DNA from: JAGOEX01 sp964630905 | GTDB lineage: Bacteria > UBP6 > UBA1177 | Assembly (NCBI GenBank): GCA_964630905.1 | Contig: CAZVWR010000004.1 | Location: 43,709-107,708 of the forward strand | DNA: 64,000 bases | Reading direction: 5' to 3' | Shown here: one piece after another, positions 1-8,189 of the stretch | How positions within the stretch are numbered: position 1 is the stretch's first letter | Layout: each line of letters starts with the position of its first letter | Program-made: the position numbers and the translations under genes | The notes under the pieces: model-generated | Told to the model about the DNA's origin: nothing | Seen by the model: only the letters and a program-made list of their open reading frames with translations | Database searches by the model: none

Positions 1-557
1 TGCTTGCATTTGTCCGTTTCGGATTTTACCCCGAACTTTTTCTGGTTTTCTACTTTCTTTCCGCGATGATAATTACTGCGGCGATTGATTTCAAGACACA
101 ATTTGTTTACAGCGGAGTTGTTCTTCCGCTGATAATTTCAGGAATGTTATGGAGTTATCTCAATCCTTATACAGAGCTGCTTTTCTCTTTGGCAGGTGCT
201 TTATCGGGAGGAGGGATACTTCTTCTGGCGATATTAGTTTTTTATATTGTTACAAAAAAGATCGGTATGGGACTCGGCGATGTCTATATTCTTGCGGCGA
301 TCGGAGCATACACAGGTCCTTTCAGGATACCGTTGATCCTGTTAGCGGCATGTTTGACAGGGATACTTTACTTCATGTTCGCAAAGCTGGTCTTTAAGAA
401 AAAAAGAATCGCGGACAATATTACAAAAGAGGATTTAAATTCAAACGATGAAAAAGATGTTGAAAATGCGATATATTTCGGTCCGTTTCTTGTCCTTGCA
501 GGCATTGCTGTGTTGCTTATGCCTCCTGAAATTCTTGAAAATATCTTTCCTTTTTAA
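1..557 (+). CDS. Prepilin peptidase (type IV leader peptidase, A24 family), 5' end outside window
   Basis: This is the C-terminal part of an inner-membrane aspartyl protease that cleaves leader peptides of type IV prepilins or type II secretion pseudopilins. The frame is open from base 3 to the stop at 555-557, so the N-terminus lies left of the window and the ATG at 66 is internal. The first catalytic Asp sits in AAID just after base 66. The second sits in GLGDVY near base 275. Both lie among hydrophobic helices, and the FGPFL segment near the C-terminus is also typical. A charged, Lys/Asp-rich loop of about 35 residues precedes the last helix. The malic enzyme gene begins 11 bases downstream on the same strand. 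No pilin gene is visible here, so the substrate is unknown. Confidence 0.85.
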   Translation, partial: LAFVRFGFYPELFLVFYFLSAMIITAAIDFKTQFVYSGVVLPLIISGMLWSYLNPYTELLFSLAGALSGGGILLLAILVFYIVTKKIGMGLGDVYILAAIGAYTGPFRIPLILLAACLTGILYFMFAKLVFKKKRIADNITKEDLNSNDEKDVENAIYFGPFLVLAGIAVLLMPPEILENIFPF

Positions 558-568
558 TGGAGTAGGTC

Positions 569-1837
569 ATGCTTAAGGAAAAAGCCCTTCACTATCACAA
601 GTTTCCCAAACCAGGTAAGATTGACATTGTTCCCACAAAGAACTGTATTTCCCAAAGCGACCTTTCTCTTGCATACACTCCGGGAGTTGCTGAGCCATGC
701 AGAGAGATAGAAAAAGATCCGCAAACTGCATATGACTATACAGGCAAAGGCAATCTTGTCGCTGTAATTACTGATGGAACGGCTGTTTTGGGTCTTGGAG
801 ATATCGGTCCGCTTGCAGGGAAGCCGGTTATGGAAGGGAAGGCACTGCTCTTTAAAAGATTTGCGGACATAAACAGTTATGACATTGAAGTGGATCAGAC
901 CGATCCTGCTGAATTTATTAAGATAGTTAAAGCTCTTGAGCCCACATTCGGGGGAATAAATCTTGAAGATATCTCTTCTCCAAGATGTTTTGAAATTGAA
1001 GAAAAGCTTAAAGAGATCATGGATATCCCGGTTTTTCATGACGATCAGCATGGAACGGCGGTCATAGGAGCGGCGGCAGTGTTGAACGGTCTTGAAATTG
1101 CGGGTAAGAAACCTGAAAATTGCAAGGTTGTTCTTACAGGACCGGGAGCGGCAGGTGTTGCAATCGCAAGACACCTTATAAATTGCGGTTTTATTGAAGA
1201 AAATATTTTTGCATATGACAGCAAAGGTGTTCTGTATAAGGGAAGAAAAGATTTGAAAAGCTCTTACCACAGTTTCCTTTTCAGAGATACTGAAAAAAGA
1301 ACATTGATCGAACTGTTTGAAAATGCTGATGTTTTCATTGGTACAAGTGTGAAGGGAATGGTCACTGAAGAGATGATCTTGAAGATGGCACAAGACCCTG
1401 TTATACTGCCGATGGCAAATCCTGATCCCGAGATACCGTATGAAACTGTCGTGAAGGTGAGACCGGATGCAATGGTGGGGACAGGGAGAAGTGATTATCC
1501 CAATCAGGTGAACAATGTGCTCGGATTTCCTGCAATTTTCAGAGGAGCACTTGATGTGCGGGCAAGAAAGATCACTGAAAATATGAAAATGGGGGCAACT
1601 CATGCTCTGATGAGAGTTGCAAAAATGCCGGTCCTTAAATCTGTGCTTGATGTTTACGGGCTTAAAGAGCTTGAGTTCGGGAAAGATTATCTTATTCCTA
1701 AACCTTTTGATCCCAGAGTCCTTGTCGAAGTTGCTTCGTCTGTTGCAAGTGCGGCAATGGAGGAGGGTGTGAGCAGAATAAAGATAGATATTGAAAAATA
1801 TAAAAAAGATCTCACGGAGAGATTTGTTCATGAGTGA
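569..1837 (+). CDS. NAD(P)-dependent malic enzyme (oxaloacetate-decarboxylating)
   Basis: Cytoplasmic enzyme converting malate to pyruvate and CO2 with reduction of NAD(P). The 422-residue length fits the short bacterial form without the C-terminal phosphotransacetylase-like domain of MaeB. Conserved stretches are visible in order: AYTPGVAEPC near residue 35, DGTAVLGLGDIGPLAGKPVM near 70, FGGINLEDIS near 130, FHDDQHGTAV near 155 (metal and substrate site) and the Rossmann motif LTGPGAAGVA near 190. A GGAG-type ribosome site precedes the ATG. The gene overlaps the next one (cobO) by 8 bases, suggesting translational coupling. It could supply pyruvate or reducing equivalents; cofactor preference cannot be read from the sequence. 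Confidence 0.93.
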   Translation: MLKEKALHYHKFPKPGKIDIVPTKNCISQSDLSLAYTPGVAEPCREIEKDPQTAYDYTGKGNLVAVITDGTAVLGLGDIGPLAGKPVMEGKALLFKRFADINSYDIEVDQTDPAEFIKIVKALEPTFGGINLEDISSPRCFEIEEKLKEIMDIPVFHDDQHGTAVIGAAAVLNGLEIAGKKPENCKVVLTGPGAAGVAIARHLINCGFIEENIFAYDSKGVLYKGRKDLKSSYHSFLFRDTEKRTLIELFENADVFIGTSVKGMVTEEMILKMAQDPVILPMANPDPEIPYETVVKVRPDAMVGTGRSDYPNQVNNVLGFPAIFRGALDVRARKITENMKMGATHALMRVAKMPVLKSVLDVYGLKELEFGKDYLIPKPFDPRVLVEVASSVASAAMEEGVSRIKIDIEKYKKDLTERFVHE

Positions 1838-2348
1838 AAAGGGGTTTGTCCAGGTTTATACAGGGAACGGTAAGGGCAAGACTACTGCGGCACTCGGACT
1901 TGCACTTAGAGCCGCGGCGTCTGGAAAGAAAGTTTTTATAGGTCAGTTTGTAAAAGGGATGCATTACAGCGAGCTTGATGTTATTCAAACTATTGAAAAC
2001 ATTGAGATTAAGCAATATGGTGCAGACTGTTTTATTTACAATGTCCCTACTGAAAATGACATAAGAATAGCTAACGAAGGTCTTGCTGAAATGGCCAGGA
2101 TCCTTAAAAGCGGAAAATATGATGTCGTAATTATGGATGAAGCAAACATTGCTCTTTATTTCAAGCTTTTTACATTTGAAAAGCTCTGGGAGGCAGTTTC
2201 TAACAGGGCGGAACATGTCGAAGTTGTCATCACTGGCCGCTATGCCCCCGATATATTGATCGAAAAAGCAGACCTCGTCACTGAAATGAAAGAAATAAAA
2301 CATTATTACACATCGGGTATTCAGGCAAGAACCGGAATTGAGAAGTAG
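1830..2348 (+). CDS. cobO: Cob(I)yrinic acid a,c-diamide / cob(I)alamin adenosyltransferase (BtuR/CobO/CobA family)
   Basis: Transfers the 5'-deoxyadenosyl group of ATP to cob(I)alamin or a corrinoid precursor, giving the coenzyme form of B12. The P-loop NGKGKTTAALG is near the N-terminus and VVIMDEANIAL in the middle matches the family's Asp-rich strand. The C-terminus ends in the usual EMKEIKHYYTSGIQAR region. I place the start at 1830, not at the upstream in-frame ATG at 1791. A GGAGA site lies 7-10 bases before 1830, and this start gives the usual N-terminus beginning MSEKGFVQ (172 residues). It overlaps the malic enzyme stop by 8 bases. It fits with the cobalamin-controlled uptake locus starting about 1.3 kb downstream; no corrin-ring synthesis gene is visible, so salvage is likely. 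Confidence 0.92.
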   Translation: MSEKGFVQVYTGNGKGKTTAALGLALRAAASGKKVFIGQFVKGMHYSELDVIQTIENIEIKQYGADCFIYNVPTENDIRIANEGLAEMARILKSGKYDVVIMDEANIALYFKLFTFEKLWEAVSNRAEHVEVVITGRYAPDILIEKADLVTEMKEIKHYYTSGIQARTGIEK

Positions 2349-2357
2349 GGGTAATTC

Positions 2358-3389
2358 ATGAAAAAGAGTCTTTTATACATAGTCATTATTATTGTTGTAG
2401 CAGTTTCGACCTATGTTCTTTCAAAATATCAGGATTATCAGGATTTCAAGGTTGAGAAGATCGAACTGGAAGATGAGGTCGCGGTCAATATCGAAAAGGG
2501 GAGTAACTGGAAAAAGGTTGCGGCAACTTTGAAAGAACAGGGTTTGATAAGTGATGATGAGATGTTTTACTGGATGATCCGTGAAAATAAATGGGGTGGC
2601 AATCTAAAAACAGGTGAATTCTCATTCTCCGGCAATGTCAGTCCGATCGATATTGCAAAAAAGATAATGAGCGGAAAAGTGAGACTGTATTCATTTACAA
2701 TTCCTGAGGGTTACAATAAATTTGATGCGGCGGGAGTTTTTAAAGGGATTGACTGGATAAAGGGGAGTGAACAGTTCCTTGAAATATGTCATGATAAGAA
2801 TTTTCTTAATTCTATCGGAGCAAAAGGAAAGTCAAGCTGTGAAGGATTGCTGTTCCCTTCGACGTATCATTTCCCCAAAGGTGTTGATATTATTGCGGTA
2901 ATGACAAAAATGGCGGATCAAATGAAAGCAATTCTAAAAAAATATGAAACAGAAATGGGTAGACTCGATTTTGATGCTTACGACTTTTTGAAACTTGCTT
3001 CGATCATCGAAAAAGAGACAGGGGTCAAAGAAGAACAGCCGATGATAGCATCTGTATTTATCAACAGAAGAAGAATAGGAATGAAAATGCAGACCGACCC
3101 TTCAGTCATTTACGGACTTCTTCCTAAATTCACTGGAAATATTACAAGAAAAGATCTCATGACAGATCATCCCTGGAATACATACACCAGATACGGATTC
3201 CCTGCGACGCCGCTCTGTTTTCCCGGAGAAGGAGCCATAAAAAGCATCGTCTATCCCGATGACACAAAGTATCTCTATTTTGTCGCCACAGGAAAAGGAT
3301 ACCACTATTTTTCAAAAACGCTCGTTGAACATAACGCCGCAGTCGAACATTATCAGGTCAAAGGGCTCAGAACAAAGTTTAATTACTGA
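2358..3389 (+). CDS. mltG: Endolytic murein transglycosylase MltG (YceG-like)
   Basis: Inner-membrane lytic transglycosylase that cuts nascent glycan strands in the periplasm and so helps set peptidoglycan chain length. The protein starts with a membrane anchor (about residues 4-22). A LysM-like region follows with the phrase IEKGSNWKKVAATLKEQGLI. The catalytic core contains LASIIEKETG, whose Glu (about residue 218) is the predicted catalytic acid. Further conserved motifs follow: VFINRRRIGMKMQTDPSVIYG, then NTYTRYGFPATPLCFPG, and a C-terminal YLYFVATGKGYHYFSKT. The length of 343 residues is normal. It lies 9 bases after cobO, within the same run of genes. Confidence 0.95.
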   Translation: MKKSLLYIVIIIVVAVSTYVLSKYQDYQDFKVEKIELEDEVAVNIEKGSNWKKVAATLKEQGLISDDEMFYWMIRENKWGGNLKTGEFSFSGNVSPIDIAKKIMSGKVRLYSFTIPEGYNKFDAAGVFKGIDWIKGSEQFLEICHDKNFLNSIGAKGKSSCEGLLFPSTYHFPKGVDIIAVMTKMADQMKAILKKYETEMGRLDFDAYDFLKLASIIEKETGVKEEQPMIASVFINRRRIGMKMQTDPSVIYGLLPKFTGNITRKDLMTDHPWNTYTRYGFPATPLCFPGEGAIKSIVYPDDTKYLYFVATGKGYHYFSKTLVEHNAAVEHYQVKGLRTKFNY

Positions 3390-3403
3390 AATAGGGGCTG
3401 ATA

Positions 3404-3658
3404 ATGAGTATTGTTTCCGTAATAGGGATCGCCGCAGCAATATGTACCACGGTTTCATTTATCCCGCAGGTTTTGAAAACAATAAAGACAGGTCAGACCA
3501 AGGACATTTCTCTTTCGATGTATCTGATCTTTACGACAGGCATAGCATTGTGGCTTATCTACGGGATCATGATAGGCGACCTGCCGATAATCATGGCAAA
3601 CACAGTGACAGTCTTTCTTACCTCGATAGTTGTTGTCATGAAATTAAAGAACGGATAA
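3404..3658 (+). CDS. SemiSWEET-family sugar transporter (PQ-loop / MtN3)
   Basis: An 84-residue membrane protein with three predicted helices, the size of a bacterial SemiSWEET. Members dimerise to move small sugars across the inner membrane down their gradient. The family signature is clear: helix 1 ends in SFIPQVLKTIKTGQTKDIS, containing the Pro-Gln pair. Helix 2 contains LWLIYGIMIGD and helix 3 starts with an Asn (MANTVTV) in the usual binding position. An AGGGG ribosome site precedes the ATG, and the gene begins 14 bases after mltG, so it is likely the last gene of that run. The substrate is not deducible. Confidence 0.9.
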   Translation: MSIVSVIGIAAAICTTVSFIPQVLKTIKTGQTKDISLSMYLIFTTGIALWLIYGIMIGDLPIIMANTVTVFLTSIVVVMKLKNG

Positions 3659-3698
3659 CACTTTCCAATCTTGACTTTATTGAATTTAAGGTTAGCAT

Positions 3699-3815
3699 CA
3701 AGCTCAGTTTGAGTTCCTGTGGAAATCCGGTGCAAGTCCGGTGCTGTCCCGCAACTGTAAGGCGATATCGCTAAGCCAGACACACAAGCTCAGACGCAGT
3801 CAATTAGTACCCCGC
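3699..3815 (+). promoter_or_regulatory. Cobalamin (B12) riboswitch
   Basis: The leader of the btuB-like gene holds the hallmark core of the cobalamin aptamer. GGTGCAAGTCCGGTGC runs straight into TGTCCCGCAACTGTAA (about 3729-3761). A degenerate B12 box, AAGCCAGA, follows at 3773-3780. The leader ends at the GGAGG ribosome site (3816-3820) of the receptor gene, so ligand binding probably hides that site and blocks translation. There is no T-run hairpin in the leader to suggest transcription termination. A TTGACT at 3671-3676 with TAGCAT 16 bases later may be the promoter. Exact aptamer boundaries are approximate. Confidence 0.95.
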
Positions 3816-3826
3816 GGAGGGAAAAA

Positions 3827-5872
3827 TTGCAGATTGAAAGATTTGCCGTCTCACTTTTAACACTTTGTCTTTACATAGTTTTTACTGATATTCATGCAGC
3901 CGAAAACTCTGTTGTTGTCACAGGCTCAAAAAACGGACAAATTGATTCAGCAAGCGCATCTTCAACTGTTACAGCAAAAGAAATCGAAGAAAAACAATCA
4001 GTTACGGCAGGAGATGCGGTGCGTGAAATGCCAGGGGTATATGTAAGCGGAGACGGCAGAACAGGTCAGGCGCAATACATTTTTGTAAGAGGTTTCAGGT
4101 CAAGTGATGTGTTAATTCTGCTTGACGGAGTTGAGATAAGAAATCCGTTAAGTCCTGACGGAGCGGCAGATATTTCATTAAGTCCTGATAATATTGCAAA
4201 AATTGAACTGTTAAAAGGCCCTCAACCTGTTCTTTTCGGTAGCGGAGCAATTGCCGGAGTTCTAAATATCCATACTAAAAAAGGAAAAGGAGCACCTTCT
4301 TTTTCCACTTCGTTTTCAACAGGCGTTCTTGACATGAGCAATGAACGATATATTCCCGATACTTTTAATGCAAAGGTCTCTTCAAAAGGGGGCAATGGCA
4401 CCGCTTTTTATAATACCGGAGCGACATTCTTTTTCACTGAAGGGATCTCGATGGCAGATTCATATTCAGGTGTCAAAGAAGGACTTTATGACAAAACACC
4501 CGAAAATGACAAAGTTATAAAAGGGAGCGGATACTTCAGGACAGGCGTCACAATAGACAGCAGTAACGAGTGGGAAACGGTTTTGAGAGCTGTTAAAGGA
4601 AAAAGTGAAATAGATGACGGGCCGGGACTGGGTGCTGATGATGTGAACCGGTTCCTTGAATCGACTGAATTTGTGATAAAAAGCGGAATTAACTCGAATT
4701 TCTTTGGCGGGAAGTGGAATATGTCCACAAGTTTTTCACTTCTTTACAGTTCCTTAAATGACACAGATCCCGCTGATCAAGGCAAAGTGACTGGCGATAT
4801 GGAAAGTGTTTATGATGCTTTTTCAGGTGTTATAAACTGGGTAAACACAATAAATCCTGCAAGCTGGTATGAACTTATTTTAGGCAGTGAACTTAAAAAA
4901 GAGTGGGGGGAAGCCGATTACAGCGATTATTCAGCGGGAAGAAGAGTTGATCTGAGTTTTGTTCCTTCAACTGATCTATCTGCCGGAATTTATGCTTTCA
5001 ATATTTTTAAGCCGGTAAAAAACCTTGAAATAAATGGCGGAATAAGACTCCAGAACAATTTTTATCAGGTGCAGCTCCTTGATAAAACTGATGATTCTCT
5101 GCTTCCTTCAGAAATGAAAAAAAGTGTTGAGCCGCTGTTTTCAGCCGGAATATCTTATGAAGCTCCAAGTGAAACGGTTTTCAAGACCCGTTTTGCAAGA
5201 GGGGTGAAAACTCCGACACTTTTTCAGCGATTCAGCCGTTTTGCAGATTCGTATAATGAACTTAAGCCCGAAACGGCGTGGGGTTTTGACGGAATAGTTC
5301 AGCAGTATTTTTTCAAACGGAATATTCTTGTTGCAGCTGGATATTTCTACGAACTCAAATCCAACCACATAAGTCTTGATAAAAGCGGAAAGTTTTCAAA
5401 TAGATATCTCATTGAAAATCACGGAATTGAAATCTCTCTTTTAACAAAACCGGTGTACGGATTAAGTTTGAAAGCCGCCTACACCTGGATATTCAAAATG
5501 AAGGAATATAAAGTTGTTGAATATTTTGGTGAAAAATACAGAGAGGAAACAGATCTGCTAAGAAGGCCTGCTCACACATTTGATGCAGTTTTAAACTATA
5601 ACTTGATGAAAAAATTAAATATTTCGCTTTGCATAAATTATGTCGGCAAAAGACTGGATGAAGTTTACAACTATCCGAAAACCCCTTATGTTGTGACTGC
5701 TGACCAGTTTGTCATTTTAAATCTCGCCATCTCTTATAAAATCAATAAGTATCTGACAATATTTGGAAAAATAGAGAATATGCTTGATAATGACGACTAC
5801 GCATATTCAGTGGAATACGGTACTTCAGGGATCACTCCGTGGCTTGGACTGAAATTTGATACAGGTGAATGA
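3827..5872 (+). CDS. btuB: TonB-dependent outer-membrane receptor, probably for cobalamin (BtuB-like)
   Basis: Outer-membrane gated channel that takes up scarce ligands using TonB energy. The start is TTG at 3827, placed 6 bases after a strong GGAGG; it gives a signal peptide ending near HAAEN. The plug domain covers about residues 35-155, with the TonB-box-like VVVTGSK, the stretch REMPGVYVSG, FVRGFRSSDVLILLDG and IELLKGPQPVLFGSGAIAG. The remaining roughly 520 residues form the barrel, ending in LGLKFDTGE rather than a terminal aromatic residue. The 681-residue length is normal. The B12 assignment rests on the riboswitch just upstream. Its stop overlaps the next ATG by 4 bases, so the following lipoprotein is translationally coupled. 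Confidence 0.93.
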   Translation: MQIERFAVSLLTLCLYIVFTDIHAAENSVVVTGSKNGQIDSASASSTVTAKEIEEKQSVTAGDAVREMPGVYVSGDGRTGQAQYIFVRGFRSSDVLILLDGVEIRNPLSPDGAADISLSPDNIAKIELLKGPQPVLFGSGAIAGVLNIHTKKGKGAPSFSTSFSTGVLDMSNERYIPDTFNAKVSSKGGNGTAFYNTGATFFFTEGISMADSYSGVKEGLYDKTPENDKVIKGSGYFRTGVTIDSSNEWETVLRAVKGKSEIDDGPGLGADDVNRFLESTEFVIKSGINSNFFGGKWNMSTSFSLLYSSLNDTDPADQGKVTGDMESVYDAFSGVINWVNTINPASWYELILGSELKKEWGEADYSDYSAGRRVDLSFVPSTDLSAGIYAFNIFKPVKNLEINGGIRLQNNFYQVQLLDKTDDSLLPSEMKKSVEPLFSAGISYEAPSETVFKTRFARGVKTPTLFQRFSRFADSYNELKPETAWGFDGIVQQYFFKRNILVAAGYFYELKSNHISLDKSGKFSNRYLIENHGIEISLLTKPVYGLSLKAAYTWIFKMKEYKVVEYFGEKYREETDLLRRPAHTFDAVLNYNLMKKLNISLCINYVGKRLDEVYNYPKTPYVVTADQFVILNLAISYKINKYLTIFGKIENMLDNDDYAYSVEYGTSGITPWLGLKFDTGE

Positions 5873-7059
5873 TGAAAAAATTGATAGTTTTAATGATCAC
5901 ACTCTTTTCAATCGGTTGCGGCGATGGAAATTTTCCAGATCTGCCTGATGGAGAAAATGTGACCGCAGATGCGCCGGTGCTGGATCTTGATATTGTTGAA
6001 AATTACGATGAGTCAATTGAAAGCGATCTGATAGTTGCGACTGTCGGTGGATATGATGTCCCTTTCAGCGGCAAGGTGTTTCTGTCTGAAAACGAGGAAA
6101 TTCAAGACCTTGTCAGAATTAGAAAAGATGAAAAGATTGGAAGTTCAACAGGTTCTGACATTACTGTTTCAACATGGGACGGAGGCTTTTTTGTTATTGG
6201 CAGGCACGATTCATCAACTGCCTATTTCTTTGATGAAAAATCGACAAAAGACGGTTTTGATTTCAGTGCGGTTGATCTTGGAAAAGGGGATTATATCAAT
6301 CTTCAGGAAGGGGTTTATAACCATTTTAAAGATGAGTTCATTTTCAGTGCATTAAACAGTAACTATCTGATAATATTAAAAAATAACGCGGTGTCAAAAT
6401 TGCAGATAAGTGAAAACGCAAACGCGAGTCCTGCAAAAATGAGGATCATCAAAAGCAAACTGTTCGTGGCAATGCAGAATCTGAATGAGAGCTGGCAGCC
6501 GGGATCAGGAGAGATGGCAGTGATCGATATGGAGACATATTCTGTAAAAAGATTTGGTCTGACTTCTAAAAATCCTGTCGGAAAAATCGAATATAATCAA
6601 TCGGTTGACGCGGGTCATTTTTATATTGCCTGTTCTGGAAGCTGGCAGAAACGGGACGGTGCGGTTTTGCGGATAGATATTGAAACATTTGAATCGACGG
6701 AGATACTTAAAGAATCTGATAACGGAGGTATCCTTGACGGTGATTTTGTGGATCTGACAATTGCCGATAATGGTGATTTTTATATAGTTTTCTCAAATAA
6801 TTCAGATAGATGGATAAACAGACTTCTTAAATACGACACAAAAAAAGGAGTTATTTCTCAAATTGATTCAGGAGTCAACGCGTTTGCGGCAAATCCGGTT
6901 GATTACAGTCCCGTCACAAAGAAAATATATTATTTTGCAGACTTCGGGCCTGACACATTTTTAAGATCAATGAACACCGATTCAGGAGAATTTGAAGAGA
7001 TAAAGCTTGATGAAGGACCTGCGTTTATCAAAGTGTGGATTAGAAATATCAATAATTAA
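5869..7059 (+). CDS. Lipoprotein, probable beta-propeller; candidate surface cobalamin-binding partner (BtuG-like role)
   Basis: A 396-residue exported lipoprotein with a lipobox ending in GC at about residue 17, then an acidic linker. The rest is a series of short blocks such as ITVSTWDGGFFVIGR, FIFSALNSNYLIIL, LFVAMQNL and HFYIACSGSW. These read like blades of a YncE-type beta-propeller, each pairing a measured value with a label. It overlaps btuB by 4 bases and sits under the same riboswitch. In Bacteroides, BtuG is a surface propeller lipoprotein that captures B12 for BtuB. The position and fold suggest the same job here, but that is inference; I cannot show homology by eye. Confidence 0.75.
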   Translation: MMKKLIVLMITLFSIGCGDGNFPDLPDGENVTADAPVLDLDIVENYDESIESDLIVATVGGYDVPFSGKVFLSENEEIQDLVRIRKDEKIGSSTGSDITVSTWDGGFFVIGRHDSSTAYFFDEKSTKDGFDFSAVDLGKGDYINLQEGVYNHFKDEFIFSALNSNYLIILKNNAVSKLQISENANASPAKMRIIKSKLFVAMQNLNESWQPGSGEMAVIDMETYSVKRFGLTSKNPVGKIEYNQSVDAGHFYIACSGSWQKRDGAVLRIDIETFESTEILKESDNGGILDGDFVDLTIADNGDFYIVFSNNSDRWINRLLKYDTKKGVISQIDSGVNAFAANPVDYSPVTKKIYYFADFGPDTFLRSMNTDSGEFEEIKLDEGPAFIKVWIRNINN

Positions 7060-7070
7060 GGGAGGTTGTC

Positions 7071-8117
7071 ATGAAAAAAAGTATGCTGTTGATCATGTTA
7101 TTAGTTTTTATTACAGGATGTGATAACGAAACTTCTGAAAAAAACGACAATGACACAGAACCTGTACACGAACTTATCGGAAGATATTCCGACAGCTTCG
7201 GCGGTCCCCATATAATTTCAAACACTGTCTGGGATCAGGGCGGAATGATGGGGAGGTTCAATATTGAGCTTTTTGACAGCGAAAATGATGTGATCATTGC
7301 TCAAAATGACAAGAACAATGAATTCAGTGCTGAAAAATGGAGCCGTTTCGATTACCTTATCGATTCGTCAAAAATATATTTCTGCCAGATAGTTTATGAT
7401 TTGGACACGATGCAGGAAGCAATTGATGCAACAGGGGCCGATAGAGGTGATCTTGATGGCGGCTGTAACGGTTTTGGATGGACTGAACTGGCTGAAATTG
7501 CTGAAGAATCAATTGATAAAGATGACGCACTGATAGTTGCATGGGCAAATGGTCATGAGTCATATATTCCAGGAGAAGATCTGATCGAAGATTGGAAAAC
7601 ACCTGACAAAGCAATTGGTAAAGCTGAAGGAACTTCGACTGATATAGTTTCACTTGGAAACGGCGGAAGTATAGTTCTGACTTTTGAAAAACCGGTTACA
7701 GATGGCCAAGGAGCTGATTTTGCAGTTTTTGAGAACAGTCTAAGTGACACTTTTCTTGAGCTTGCGTTTGTAGAAGTAAGCAGTGACGGAACGAATTTCT
7801 TAAGATTTGACACATATTATCTCGGTGTTGACCCCGTTGATGCTTTCGGAAATCATGACTCGTCACTCATCTGGGGATTTGCAGGAAAATTCAAACAGGG
7901 ACTCGGCACTAAATTTGATCTGAATGATCTTGCTGAAAAATCAGAAGTGGTTGATAAAACTGTAGATCTGAGCAATATTACACACATAAGAATCGTTGAT
8001 GTAATTGGTAACGGAAGCGAAATCGACACACTCGGAAATCCGGTCTATGACCCTTATCCCACAACGGAAAGTGCCGGCTTTGACCTCGATGCGGTCGGCG
8101 TGATGAATTTGAAATAA
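7071..8117 (+). CDS. Lipoprotein of the cobalamin-regulated uptake operon, two-domain
   Basis: A 348-residue lipoprotein (lipobox FITGC near residue 16) following the propeller lipoprotein by 11 bases behind a GGGAGG site. Two parts are visible. Residues about 35-145 contain GGPHIISNTVW, IIAQND and YFCQIVYD, a module I associate with deltaproteobacterial lipoproteins. Residues about 175-345 contain IVSLGNGGSIVLTFEKPV, GADFAVFENS and LAFVEVSSDGTNFLRF. This second pattern resembles cell-surface proteins often found beside TonB receptors. It may bind corrinoid or help dock substrate on the receptor; this is inferred from the operon. No enzymatic motif is visible. Confidence 0.75.
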   Translation: MKKSMLLIMLLVFITGCDNETSEKNDNDTEPVHELIGRYSDSFGGPHIISNTVWDQGGMMGRFNIELFDSENDVIIAQNDKNNEFSAEKWSRFDYLIDSSKIYFCQIVYDLDTMQEAIDATGADRGDLDGGCNGFGWTELAEIAEESIDKDDALIVAWANGHESYIPGEDLIEDWKTPDKAIGKAEGTSTDIVSLGNGGSIVLTFEKPVTDGQGADFAVFENSLSDTFLELAFVEVSSDGTNFLRFDTYYLGVDPVDAFGNHDSSLIWGFAGKFKQGLGTKFDLNDLAEKSEVVDKTVDLSNITHIRIVDVIGNGSEIDTLGNPVYDPYPTTESAGFDLDAVGVMNLK

Positions 8118-8189
8118 TTGCAATTTTTCGAGAATAAACTATATCATAAAGGTGTTTGTCGGGATGTTTTTTTCGATGGAGTTTTAAAT

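Noticed and set aside
554..1831. Long open frame on the minus strand opposite the malic enzyme gene
   Set aside because: It is a shadow of the malic enzyme codon pattern; its peptide is Cys/His/Phe-rich, has no recognisable domain, and the sense gene is certain.
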